DNA of 16,875 nt from an uncultured Lachnospiraceae bacterium (GCA_900555195.1 USKC01000025.1:1-16875), one strand, 5' to 3'; positions 1 to 6,272 are shown, numbered from the stretch's first letter. Program-made: numbers and translations. The notes: a model not told the origin generated them from the sequence alone.

Positions 1-4
1 AACG

Positions 5-100
5 GCAGCAGGCGAGACATCTCCCGCATGGCGGCTAAACTCCGCCCTTCGGGCGTCAAACAACGCCGCCAAGGCGTGCGGGAGGTGTCTCGCCTGTTGC
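5..100. repeat. Long multi-stem hairpin, RNA-like, no gene
   Basis: The arms at 5-28 and 77-100 pair over 24 bp with only two non-Watson-Crick positions. Both (g8 with t97, t20 with g85) are G-U wobbles if the plus strand is read as RNA. Inside lie a second stem (ggcggc 30-35 with gccgcc 65-70) and an apical 5-bp hairpin (43-47 with 51-55, loop ttc). There is no T-tract on the visible plus-strand side, so it is not a classic intrinsic terminator. The left flank is cut by the window edge. The rest of 101-298 is GC-rich and shows no convincing gene. The arm motif resembles the hairpin at 8960-9086. It could be a dispersed intergenic repeat or a small structured RNA. Confidence 0.7.
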
Positions 101-298
101 AGTAAGAAACAGCACAATTTTTTCACAAGCTTATGGGGAAAGAACACGGCCGGGCCTGCGGCAGCCCTCCATGCGGAACGGATACGGAAACTCCGGGGCG
201 TGCCAGGTGGGAAGAGGGCCAACCAGAGGACGGCGGGAGGACTGGCGCATAAGGCTGCAGGGGTTCGGAACAGAAATCTCAGTCGCAGATATTCCGCT

Positions 299-1288
299 TT
301 ATTTCTCCCGGATGCGAATGTCTCCATATTGCGTATAGACAATCACACTCGCTTCCTTTTGATCATCAGCTAAATGAAGAAAATCGCTGCTCCCGTCATA
401 TTCGTCTTCTTCCACCCTCCCCTGAGGCGTATGGATGCTTCCGTATTCTGAATAGAGGTTGACTCCATATTGATCCATTCCTCCGACCAGATTCAGGTTC
501 ACTGTTCCGTCTTCGCTTTCCACATCCACTCTGTCCGCTCCGTCCACGTCCGCCGTCAGTTCTCCGTACTGTGTCCTCAGCTGTACTGTTTCCGCTTTCA
601 GCGTACCGATCCTTACCGTTCCGTCTTCACTGGTTATGTCTACCATATCTCCGTCCAGATCGCCTGTCTCAAGGGAGGCATATTCCAGATCGAGTGCCAA
701 TTCCTTTCCGCTCCATCCTTCCATGCAGACTTCCCCATCCTGTGCATCGACCGTAACCGAATCCGCAAGCAGGTCTCTATCAATCAGAATTCGTCCATAG
801 CTGTTTCTGATTTTCACGCTGTCCAGCTTTTCACCATCCGGAATTGTGATCTTAACATAGGGGCTCTGATACTGCCCGTCTCCTTGTCTCCACCACGCGC
901 CGCCCAGGCCAAAGCTGACCATATACTCTCCATCGTACGCGTAGCCTCCTTCTTCCAGTACAAGTTTTCCGTCTTTTACCTCATATACCGGCTCAGTATC
1001 ACTTCCGTCCAGCACATATTCCACTGCCCAGTCATCTCCGGATACAATTTCCAAATCCGCATCCTCCAGAACAACTTCTATTTCCTTCAGTTTCCCTGTA
1101 AGCGTATTTTCCAGGACATATGCCGTGTTTTCTTCTTCCGGGGTATTTTCCTTCACATGGAAGCCGTTTTTATCATAGTAAAAGGAAGCCGAGCCCCCCA
1201 GCGCCACACCCGCTCCCAGCAGGATTCCTCCTGCCACGATTCCCACCGCTCCCACAAGCAGCGTTCTTTTCATCCATTTATTTTTCAT
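299..1288 (-). CDS. Membrane-anchored DUF4097 beta-strand repeat protein
   Basis: A 329-residue protein. Residues about 1-35 are a positively charged N-terminus followed by a Gly/Ala/Val-rich hydrophobic segment, which reads as a signal anchor or uncleaved signal peptide, so the bulk should lie outside the membrane. From about residue 65 onward it consists of short alternating beta segments with recurring patterns such as VDAQDGEV, ITSEDGTV, LRTQYGEL, VESEDGTV, LYSEYGSI and YTQYGDI, spaced about 20 residues apart. This is the pattern of the DUF4097 family (adhesin-like right-handed beta-solenoid, as in LiaF/LiaI-type envelope proteins). Start: AAGGAG lies 6-7 nt upstream of the ATG, and the start overlaps the end of the preceding gene by 11 nt, so the two are probably translationally coupled. 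No enzymatic motif is visible; an envelope role is inferred from family and topology. No intrinsic terminator is evident immediately after the stop. Confidence 0.8.
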   Translation of the reverse strand: MKNKWMKRTLLVGAVGIVAGGILLGAGVALGGSASFYYDKNGFHVKENTPEEENTAYVLENTLTGKLKEIEVVLEDADLEIVSGDDWAVEYVLDGSDTEPVYEVKDGKLVLEEGGYAYDGEYMVSFGLGGAWWRQGDGQYQSPYVKITIPDGEKLDSVKIRNSYGRILIDRDLLADSVTVDAQDGEVCMEGWSGKELALDLEYASLETGDLDGDMVDITSEDGTVRIGTLKAETVQLRTQYGELTADVDGADRVDVESEDGTVNLNLVGGMDQYGVNLYSEYGSIHTPQGRVEEDEYDGSSDFLHLADDQKEASVIVYTQYGDIRIREK

Positions 1289-1958
1289 CGTCGGCTCCTT
1301 TCTGTACGCTGACCGGATAAACAGTAATCTGAGATTCTTCCTGCCTTCTTCCTGCCTTTCGGTTATTCCTCCGGTTTCTTATTTTCTTTCCGATCCATGC
1401 GATCAACCCGCGCATTCCTCTGATGCAGAGTTGAATAAATCCCCACACAAGAGGCGTACAAAGGATGACGCAGCCCAATATCAGCAGGCTCAGGCCCGTC
1501 ACCGCCATACCGCTGGCCGGCGTCTGAAACATCAAAATCACGCCGACACCGATTCCGATCACAGAAGCCAGCACGATCGCTGCCAGACAGATCAACCCGC
1601 CCAGTATACAGAGCGCCAACGTTAGCAGCGCGCCTCCCACGCACAGGATTGCCGTCAGCAGTCCGCCGCCTATGCACAACCCTACCACAAGAAGGCCGCC
1701 ACCTATGCACAGTCCCAAGACAAGCAAGCCGCTTCCTGCACACAACCCCAGCGGAATCAGCACCGGCAGCGCCAAAATGGCCAGTATCACCAATGCAACT
1801 ATATATCCCGTTTTTTTCTTATTGGGCGCGCGGAAATCCTGTGTACCATAACTGCCATTATTGTACATGCCTGCGTTCTGCCCATTGTTAAAAGAATGGG
1901 CGCTATACCCACCATTTACGCCGCTTCCGTCCTGCGATTCTGCTCCCGGATAACTCAT
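1278..1958 (-). CDS. Membrane protein with five 11-residue LC-GG-LL repeats
   Basis: A 226-residue protein of unrecognised family. Residues 1-45 are hydrophilic and rich in Gly, Asn, Ser and Tyr, with no signal peptide. A KKK cluster (47-49) precedes a hydrophobic stretch at 51-70. Residues 71-125 are five back-to-back 11-residue repeats: GLCAGSGLLVL, GLCIGGGLLVV, GLCIGGGLLTA, ILCVGGALLTL and ALCILGGLICL, each with a Cys at position 3. Further membrane segments follow (about 126-146 and 152-178), then a basic tail (KKIRNRRNNRK). I chose the ATG at 1958 because GGAGGG lies 6 nt upstream; an in-frame ATG at 2126 would add 56 residues of unlikely composition with no ribosome binding site. It overlaps the DUF4097 gene, so the two form an operon. 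DUF4097 genes are often paired with a DUF1700 membrane protein; this could be a diverged counterpart, but the N-terminal helical domain of that family is not evident. Confidence 0.75.
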   Translation of the reverse strand: MSYPGAESQDGSGVNGGYSAHSFNNGQNAGMYNNGSYGTQDFRAPNKKKTGYIVALVILAILALPVLIPLGLCAGSGLLVLGLCIGGGLLVVGLCIGGGLLTAILCVGGALLTLALCILGGLICLAAIVLASVIGIGVGVILMFQTPASGMAVTGLSLLILGCVILCTPLVWGFIQLCIRGMRGLIAWIGKKIRNRRNNRKAGRRQEESQITVYPVSVQKGADDEK

Positions 1959-2037
1959 ATCATTCCCTCCATTTCCGTACCTCTTGTTTCTGCAATAAGC
2001 ATAATGGATGAAAATAAAGAACTGACGCAGAATCGGA

Positions 2038-2072
2038 TAAATATTTCCATAACGGTTTCTTAAATATTTCCA
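2038..2072 (-). promoter_or_regulatory. Candidate operator: 12-bp direct repeat upstream of DUF4097 operon
   Basis: The 12-mer taaatatttcca occurs perfectly at 2038-2049 and again at 2061-2072, 23 bp start to start (about two helical turns), 80-115 bp upstream of the chosen start of the repeat membrane protein. Spaced same-face direct repeats of this kind are typical of dimeric or tandem regulator sites (for example response regulators). I cannot identify a confident -10/-35 pair nearby, so the regulatory role is inference. Confidence 0.4.
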
Positions 2073-2181
2073 AAGATCGCGTCCTTTTGCCAAGGTGTGC
2101 CTCGCGGAGGGCTGAGCACTAACCAAAGCTGTGATTCCCGTTCACCTTCTCAAAGGCAAACAGACCCAGACGAAATCCATC

Positions 2182-2212
2182 AAAAAGAGCCCCGCATTTA
2201 ACTGCAGGGCTC
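2182..2212 (-). terminator. Intrinsic terminator of the rpsF-ssb-rpsR operon
   Basis: Read on the minus strand, the 9-bp stem GAGCCCTGC / GCGGGGCTC (one T-G wobble; 2204-2212 with 2187-2195) with an 8-nt loop is followed at once by TTTTT. It lies about 165 bp past the rpsR stop codon, beyond the 52-bp repeats, and nothing else transcribed leftward lies between. Confidence 0.85.
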
Positions 2213-2279
2213 CCCTTCATACTTTACTCAACAATATAGGACATCTATTTGCGCAATGCACTATCCATTGCTTTTTCAG

Positions 2280-2410
2280 CGACGTAAAGCGTCGTCGCAA
2301 GGTGCCGAGGCACCGTTTGTTGCTTATTCAGCAACGTAAGGCATCATCGCAAGGTGCCGAGGCACCGCTTATTACTTATTCCGCAACGTAAGGCATCATC
2401 GCAAGGTGCC
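2280..2410 (-). repeat. 52-bp tandem repeat of the rpsR 3' end, two extra copies past the stop
   Basis: Units start at 2280, 2332 and 2384, a period of exactly 52 bp. The first two differ at 8 of 52 positions. The third unit is the genuine rpsR end and matches the middle one perfectly over its first 27 bp (2384-2410), then diverges into rpsR coding sequence. On the minus strand the middle unit re-encodes [10 protein letters not shown] plus stop, and the outer unit encodes the decayed version HLATTLYVAE with the stop lost. Each extra unit also contains the perfect hairpin ggtgcc-ga-ggcacc (2301-2314, 2353-2366), which the real gene lacks at that point. Confidence 0.9.
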
Positions 2411-2639
2411 TTGCGCGCTTAATCGCAACAGTCAGCGCTCTCTGATGCTTTGCGCAGTTTCCGGTGATCCTTCTGGGAAGGATTTTGCCTCTCTCGGAAA
2501 CGTATCTCTTTAACTTATTCACATCCTTGTAATCGATCACATTGTCTTTGCCGCAGAATACGCATACTTTTTTCCTTCTGCGAACGCCGCCTCTTCTCTT
2601 CATCGGAGAATCGGGTTTCTCTGCTTTATTATAAGCCAT
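2376..2639 (-). CDS. rpsR: 30S ribosomal protein S18
   Basis: An 87-residue protein, typical length for bacterial S18. It binds S6 on the platform of the small subunit. The conserved block [17 protein letters not shown] (residues 24-40), the [18 protein letters not shown] segment (43-60) and NCAKHQR (61-67) are all present. Cys26, Cys29, Cys62 and His65 form a full zinc-ribbon-like set, so this is the C+ (metal-binding) form. The start is supported by GGAGG 7-8 nt upstream of the ATG. It is third in the rpsF-ssb-rpsR operon, 36 nt after ssb. The last ten codons are the source of the tandem repeat that continues past the stop codon. Confidence 0.98.
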   Translation of the reverse strand: MAYNKAEKPDSPMKRRGGVRRRKKVCVFCGKDNVIDYKDVNKLKRYVSERGKILPRRITGNCAKHQRALTVAIKRARHLAMMPYVAE

Positions 2640-2675
2640 AATTTGCCTCCTGTCTGATTCACATCCGTGATTCTT

Positions 2676-3125
2676 TTAATTAAACGGCAGTTCCTCGTCT
2701 ATTCCGTCAGGAATGTTCATAAACCCATCACCAGGTGCACTGGGTTCAGGCCTGGATACCGGCATGGAATAACCCCCGTCGTTATTTCCCGCCGAAGCGT
2801 TCTTGCTCTCCGCAAATTCCTGATCTTCCACCACGATATCCGTCGTGTACACTTTCACGCCGTCTTTGTTGACATAGCTACCCGTCTGGATCCTACCAGT
2901 CACAACGATTTTAATGCCCTTGCGCAGATATCTTTCCGCAAACTCAGCACTTCTTCCAAATGCGACACAATTCAGAAAATCCGCCGTCGCACCGTCATTG
3001 TTGTTCCGATTGAATCTCCGATCTACCGCCAGCGTATATCTGGCGATTGCCATAGCGTTGTCTCCCTGAGAATATCTCACTTCGGGATCCCTGGTTAAAC
3101 GTCCCATAAGAATTACTTTATTCAT
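2676..3125 (-). CDS. ssb: Single-stranded DNA-binding protein
   Basis: A 149-residue protein. Residues 1-107 form the OB-fold with the classic start NKVILMGRLTRDPEVRYS, the FLNCVAFG segment and the VTGRIQTGSYVNKDG strand. They are followed by a flexible Gly/Ser/Pro-rich linker (about 110-140) and an acidic tail. It binds and protects single-stranded DNA in replication and repair and recruits partner proteins through its C-terminal tip. The tip reads DEELPFN, with one Asn after the Pro-Phe that in the E. coli protein is the very end (DDDIPF). The stop codon after AAT is clear, so the extra residue is encoded. CAGGAGGTAAG precedes the ATG. It sits between rpsF (58-nt gap) and rpsR (36-nt gap), the standard Firmicutes order that keeps ssb under ribosomal-protein control. 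Confidence 0.98.
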   Translation of the reverse strand: MNKVILMGRLTRDPEVRYSQGDNAMAIARYTLAVDRRFNRNNNDGATADFLNCVAFGRSAEFAERYLRKGIKIVVTGRIQTGSYVNKDGVKVYTTDIVVEDQEFAESKNASAGNNDGGYSMPVSRPEPSAPGDGFMNIPDGIDEELPFN

Positions 3126-3183
3126 CTTACCTCCTGTACCGCGAATGACCGCTCAGTACAATGAAAGAATGCATGCCGTCCGA

Positions 3184-3471
3184 TTATGCTTCACGCTTCA
3201 CAACCAAATATCTCATGACGTTGTCCATAATGCGAACACGGCTTTCAATCTCCGCCGGAGCAGAAGTCTCGGCATCGAACTGGATGAAATAGTAGAAGCC
3301 CTCTTTCATCTTCTGGATCTCGTAAGCCAGCCTCTTCTTTCCCCAGTCATCCACATTGGTGATGGTTCCGCCGAATCTTTCGATCAGAGCCTTGCACTTG
3401 TCCACTACGGCAGTTCTTTCATCATCTTCGATCTTCGCATTTACAACAACTGCTAATTCGTATTTGCTCAT
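3184..3471 (-). CDS. rpsF: 30S ribosomal protein S6
   Basis: A 95-residue protein, the normal length. It carries the S6 signatures KYELAVVVNAKIEDDER at the N-terminus, GG.ITNVDDWGKKRLAYEI in the middle and the FDAE segment before the C-terminal helix. S6 pairs with S18 (encoded two genes downstream) on the 30S platform. The start is set by AAAAGGAGGTAATT directly before the ATG. It is the first gene of the rpsF-ssb-rpsR operon. A promoter at 3538-3566 leaves a leader of about 60 nt containing a GC-rich hairpin (GCTCCT paired with AGGGGC), where autoregulation by S6:S18 would be expected in Firmicutes. I could not confirm the known S6:S18-binding motif there. Confidence 0.98.
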   Translation of the reverse strand: MSKYELAVVVNAKIEDDERTAVVDKCKALIERFGGTITNVDDWGKKRLAYEIQKMKEGFYYFIQFDAETSAPAEIESRVRIMDNVMRYLVVKREA

Positions 3472-3537
3472 AATTACCTCCTTTTGGTCTCTGGCCCCTT
3501 CTTCAGGAGCAAGGAAATTTATATATCACGGACTAAT

Positions 3538-3566
3538 ATGTTACCATACACTTTCCGTTTTTTCAA
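3538..3566 (-). promoter_or_regulatory. Promoter of rpsF-ssb-rpsR
   Basis: Minus strand: -35 TTGAAA (3561-3566), 17-bp spacer, extended -10 TGG-TAACAT (hexamer 3538-3543). The -35 overlaps the last codons of the DUF951 gene. The predicted transcript start is near 3531, about 60 nt before rpsF. Confidence 0.6.
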
Positions 3567-3745
3567 GCTTTTTCCCGGATTTCCCGGACATTTTTTTCCA
3601 CCATTTTTCTGGGAACCATGATCTGATGGCCGCATCCCAGGCATTTTAAACGGAAATCCGCTCCCACCCGAAGCACCTCCCATTCCCTGCTCCCGCAGGG
3701 GTGCTGCTTCTTCAGTTTTACGATATTACCCACCTGTATGTCCAT
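3563..3745 (-). CDS. DUF951 family small zinc-ribbon-like protein
   Basis: A 60-residue protein that matches the DUF951 family throughout: VGNIVKLKKQHPCGSREWEVLRVG at the N-terminus and FRLKCLGCGHQIMV in the centre. His15, Cys17, Cys35, Cys38 and His40 are candidate metal ligands. The family is small, widespread in Firmicutes and of unknown function; it commonly sits immediately before rpsF, as here. The ATG at 3745 is chosen because homologues begin at this MDIQVG-like start. The frame stays open upstream into the sirtuin gene, but those residues look nothing like the family. The ribosome binding site is unclear: AAGGAG is 13 nt away and AGGAAG abuts the ATG. The gene's end contains the -35 of the rpsF promoter. 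Confidence 0.88.
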   Translation of the reverse strand: MDIQVGNIVKLKKQHPCGSREWEVLRVGADFRLKCLGCGHQIMVPRKMVEKNVREIREKA

Positions 3746-3809
3746 CTTCCTGCAACGGCTCCTTTCCACTCTCAAAGCGTATCGCAACAGTTCAGACGGA
3801 TCCGGACTG

Positions 3810-4526
3810 TTACAGCGTATCAAATATCTCCCCGATGCTGCCGCTCACCACCAGATCCGCATCATTGTCCCTGGGCGTCGGCGTTTTATTCACCAGGATC
3901 AGCTTATTTCCCCGATAAAAATCAATCAGCCCTGCCGCAGGATAGACCGCCAGGGAAGTTCCGCCGATAATCAGCACATCCGCCTCAGAAATCGCATGTA
4001 TCGCCTTTGTCATCACTTCTTCATCCAGGCTCTCCTCATAGAGCACCACATCCGGCTTAATGCGCCCTCCGCAGGAACAATGCGGCACGCCCTCAGAATT
4101 CAGGATGAACTGCGCATCATAGAAACGGTGGCACCGTTCACAGTAATTGCGCAGGACGCTTCCGTGCAATTCCAGAACGTTCCTGCTCCCTGCCTTCTGA
4201 TGCAGGCCATCTATGTTCTGCGTAACCACTGCCCGAAGCCGTCCCTCTTGTTCCCATTCCGCCAGTTTTCTGTGCGCCGCATTGGGCTGTGCATCCAAAT
4301 AAAGCATCTTGTCGCGGTAGAAACGGAAAAATTCCTCCGGCCTGCTGCAATAAAACGTATGGCTTAAAATGGTCTCGGGAGGATAGGCATACTTCTGGTT
4401 ATACAGCCCGTCCACGCTTCTGAAATCCGGGATCCCGCTCTCCGTTGAAACGCCTGCCCCTCCGAAGAACACGATATTGTCCGAGCCATCTATGATCTCT
4501 TTCATTCTCTTCCAAGAATCATTCAT
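3810..4526 (-). CDS. cobB: NAD-dependent protein deacylase (sirtuin)
   Basis: A 238-residue protein from ATG 4526; a GTG at 4535 would add three residues but sits only 2 nt from the AGGAAGGG ribosome binding site. It removes acyl groups from lysines using NAD+, giving nicotinamide and O-acyl-ADP-ribose. Visible motifs, in order: the NAD pocket FGGAGVSTESGIPDFRS (21-37), TQNIDGLHQ (102-110), catalytic His121 in LHGS, a zinc site of four cysteines (129, 132, 150, 152; the second pair is CxC), GGTSL (188-192) and LVNKTP (211-216). The order and length fit the bacterial single-domain Sir2 class. It follows the hemerythrin gene by 42 nt with a small hairpin (4552-4568) between them, and precedes DUF951 by 64 nt, so all three may be co-transcribed. 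Acyl-chain preference cannot be read from the sequence. Confidence 0.95.
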   Translation of the reverse strand: MNDSWKRMKEIIDGSDNIVFFGGAGVSTESGIPDFRSVDGLYNQKYAYPPETILSHTFYCSRPEEFFRFYRDKMLYLDAQPNAAHRKLAEWEQEGRLRAVVTQNIDGLHQKAGSRNVLELHGSVLRNYCERCHRFYDAQFILNSEGVPHCSCGGRIKPDVVLYEESLDEEVMTKAIHAISEADVLIIGGTSLAVYPAAGLIDFYRGNKLILVNKTPTPRDNDADLVVSGSIGEIFDTL

Positions 4527-4568
4527 CGTCCGCACATCCCTTCCTGGGGAAGGACGGCAGCACCGTCC

Positions 4569-5006
4569 TCAGAACGATGCCGCCGTCTCACATTCCCTGC
4601 TGTATTCCGCATATTTCATATCTTCACATATGATATGAACCTTCCACCACTCCTGGAGATATTCAAATACCTCTCCGCACATAGCATCCTGTGTCGCCAG
4701 TGAAAGCAGCGGCACCCTGCTTATGAACTCCTGGATTTTCTTTCTGAAAGCCTCATGCTGCCGCTTATGGGCTTCCATTCCTTCAAATCCGATCTCCTCC
4801 ATATACGCTTCTTCATACGCAAAATGAACTTCCGAATAATAATCCAGCCCCTCCAGAATATTCCGGATGTCCTCGCTCTTAAACAGCATGTTCTCATCCG
4901 CAAAAAGTTCATATGCCCTCTGCGTATGATCCAACAGCTTCGCATGCTGCTGATCAATCTGCTCAATTCCGGTACGATATTCCTCGCTGATCTGGTATTC
5001 TCTCAT
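4569..5006 (-). CDS. Bacteriohemerythrin (oxygen-binding di-iron protein)
   Basis: A 145-residue single-domain hemerythrin. All seven di-iron ligands are recognisable: His21 (IDQQH), His61 (SEVHF), Glu65 (YEE), His80 and His84 (HKRQH), His124 and Asp129 (HIICEDMKY). Length and spacing match stand-alone bacteriohemerythrins, which bind O2 (or NO) reversibly and serve oxygen sensing, buffering or delivery in low-oxygen bacteria. No fused output domain is present. The ribosome binding site is weak (AGAAGAG directly abuts the ATG, GAGGAAG is 17 nt away), so translation may be low or controlled. An extended -10 lies about 92 bp upstream. It probably heads a transcript running into the sirtuin gene. 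Confidence 0.93.
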   Translation of the reverse strand: MREYQISEEYRTGIEQIDQQHAKLLDHTQRAYELFADENMLFKSEDIRNILEGLDYYSEVHFAYEEAYMEEIGFEGMEAHKRQHEAFRKKIQEFISRVPLLSLATQDAMCGEVFEYLQEWWKVHIICEDMKYAEYSRECETAASF

Positions 5007-5097
5007 CTCTTCTGCAACCCCACTTCCTCGTCTTTCCTTTATCTGTTCCCCATTTTTCAGAGACTTTTCCCCTCATTCAAGCCCTGAATTCGAGACA

Positions 5098-5106
5098 AGT
5101 ATACCA
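5098..5106 (-). promoter_or_regulatory. Extended -10 promoter element upstream of the hemerythrin gene
   Basis: The minus strand reads TGG-TATACT (hexamer 5098-5103, TG at 5105-5106), a good extended -10. The best -35 at 17 bp (TATTCA) is poor, as is usual for extended -10 promoters. The surrounding 5100-5170 is strongly AT-rich. The predicted leader is about 85 nt. Confidence 0.55.
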
Positions 5107-5192
5107 TATTTTTTGTGGTTTGAATACCGTATTTTTCATAACGAAATAAGTTAATTTTTTATCAAACTTTCCGCCGTTTACCTGCGATTTTC

Positions 5193-5250
5193 AACCGTTT
5201 GGACAAGCTCGTTTTTTCATGCATTTCCCAGCTTCGCGAACGGTTTTTTT
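5193..5250 (+). terminator. Terminator-like hairpin with plus-strand T-tract
   Basis: AACCGTT (5193-5199) pairs with AACGGTT (5239-5245). An inner AAGCT/AGCTT stem (5205-5209 with 5230-5234) sits across an internal loop, with a 20-nt apical loop. The T7 tract (5244-5250) is on the plus-strand side, yet no plus-strand gene lies upstream. On the minus strand the structure follows the metallo-hydrolase stop codon but lacks a downstream T-run, so its role is unclear. Confidence 0.4.
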
Positions 5251-5267
5251 GTCTTTTCTCCTTCCCG

Positions 5268-6113
5268 TTACATCCTTGCCGGATCGTAAACCATACCGCC
5301 GATTTCAAAGCGGCTGCATTTCATAACCGGTCCGCTCTCTCCCAGAAGCGCCGGGTAAGGATAATCCTCGGCCTGCGCCTTCCCATCTAGAATACTCTGG
5401 ATCCCATCCCTATAGATGCTAAGCACCCTGGGCGGAAGTTCATAGGGCGCGCCATTCGGATTCCCGCAGTTTTTCTCCCAGTGAGCGGGAAATACCGCCT
5501 GTACATTGCTCTGCAGCGTTGCCAGCCTGCTGATGGAGTCCCCATACACCGACAGGGAGGTGGAACGTTCCAGCTGCCCCCACACTTCCCAGGTCAGCAT
5601 CAGGTCTCCGGTAAACATCCATCCCTGCTTCTCTTCAAACAGGGTGATGGAGCCCAGGGAATGCCCAGGTGTCTCCAGCACAGTCAGTTCATACCCTCCC
5701 AGTTCAAACCGGTCCTGATCCTTCACAGGGATCACCCGGGGCGCCGGCCCGCGATTCCACCCTTCCAGGCTCCCGCCGCTTTGAAGATATTCCTGAAAAA
5801 AGCCATGGCTGAGGCTTTCCTTATCCTGCTGGGTGAACGCGCTGTGGCCGTCCGGTTCGTCAAATCTTCCCATATATACCTGCCGGAACTGATTATTGCC
5901 TGAATCATGATCCGAATGCCCATGGGTATTCACCACCAGAATCTCTTTGTCACCACACAGCGTGCGGACCGTTTCCTTCAGATCGGAAAGCCCCAGGCCT
6001 GTATCAATCAGAAGCGCCTTTTTGCTTCCGTTGATCACATACATCACTGTCTTTCCAATTTCATCCAGCGCCCACAAATCTTTTCTGAGGGCGGTAATCT
6101 CCAATTTCTGCAT
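5268..6113 (-). CDS. Metallo-beta-lactamase-fold hydrolase
   Basis: A 281-residue protein with a complete MBL-fold metal site: THGHSDHD (His64, His66, Asp68, His69), His151 in ETPGHSLGS, Asp170 in FTGDLML and His211 in FPAHW. The ALLIDTG segment (33-39) is the usual beta strand before the metal motif. Such proteins are typically Zn/Fe hydrolases acting on thioesters, lactones or phosphodiesters; no insert or extra domain assigns a substrate. The ATG at 6113 is chosen because GGGAG lies 6 nt upstream. Two other in-frame ATGs (6125, 6239) have no usable ribosome binding site, and the upstream frame would translate a purine-rich leader into implausible Arg/Glu repeats. An inverted repeat CGCGC-CATA-GCGCG lies just before the ribosome binding site. 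The gene diverges from the PuuD-type gene. Confidence 0.9.
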   Translation of the reverse strand: MQKLEITALRKDLWALDEIGKTVMYVINGSKKALLIDTGLGLSDLKETVRTLCGDKEILVVNTHGHSDHDSGNNQFRQVYMGRFDEPDGHSAFTQQDKESLSHGFFQEYLQSGGSLEGWNRGPAPRVIPVKDQDRFELGGYELTVLETPGHSLGSITLFEEKQGWMFTGDLMLTWEVWGQLERSTSLSVYGDSISRLATLQSNVQAVFPAHWEKNCGNPNGAPYELPPRVLSIYRDGIQSILDGKAQAEDYPYPALLGESGPVMKCSRFEIGGMVYDPARM

Positions 6114-6244
6114 TTTTGCTCCCATCTGCGCGCTATGGCGCGTATACAAAATCAGGGAGAGTGGAAACCTTTCTCTTTCCCTCTTCCCTCGCCTTCCCTG
6201 TATCCTTATATCCCTGTTTCGCTTCCCGCAGCGATTCACCCCCT

Positions 6245-6272
6245 TTGCCCCATTTGCATATCATGATAGAAT
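6245..6272 (+). promoter_or_regulatory. Promoter of the PuuD-type gene
   Basis: Plus strand: extended -10 TGA-TAGAAT (hexamer 6267-6272) with TTGCCC (6245-6250) as a -35 at 16 bp. The leader to the ATG is about 33 nt and contains the AGGAGAT ribosome binding site. Confidence 0.45.

Noticed and set aside
133..249. Plus-strand open frame of 38 codons in the left intergenic region
   Set aside because: No ribosome binding site before the ATG, composition follows local GC richness, and no recognisable motif.
470..1312. 280-codon open frame on the plus strand opposite the DUF4097 gene
   Set aside because: It is the antisense shadow of a well-supported gene, has no ribosome binding site, and reads as Cys/His/Phe-rich nonsense.
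2280..2410. CRISPR-like array because of regularly spaced repeats
   Set aside because: The 52-bp units are contiguous without unique spacers and derive from the rpsR coding end; no cas genes are near.
3472..3537. S6:S18-binding leader RNA before rpsF
   Set aside because: A small GC hairpin exists, but the only CCG noticed lies at the predicted transcript start rather than in the expected bulge, so I could not support the motif.
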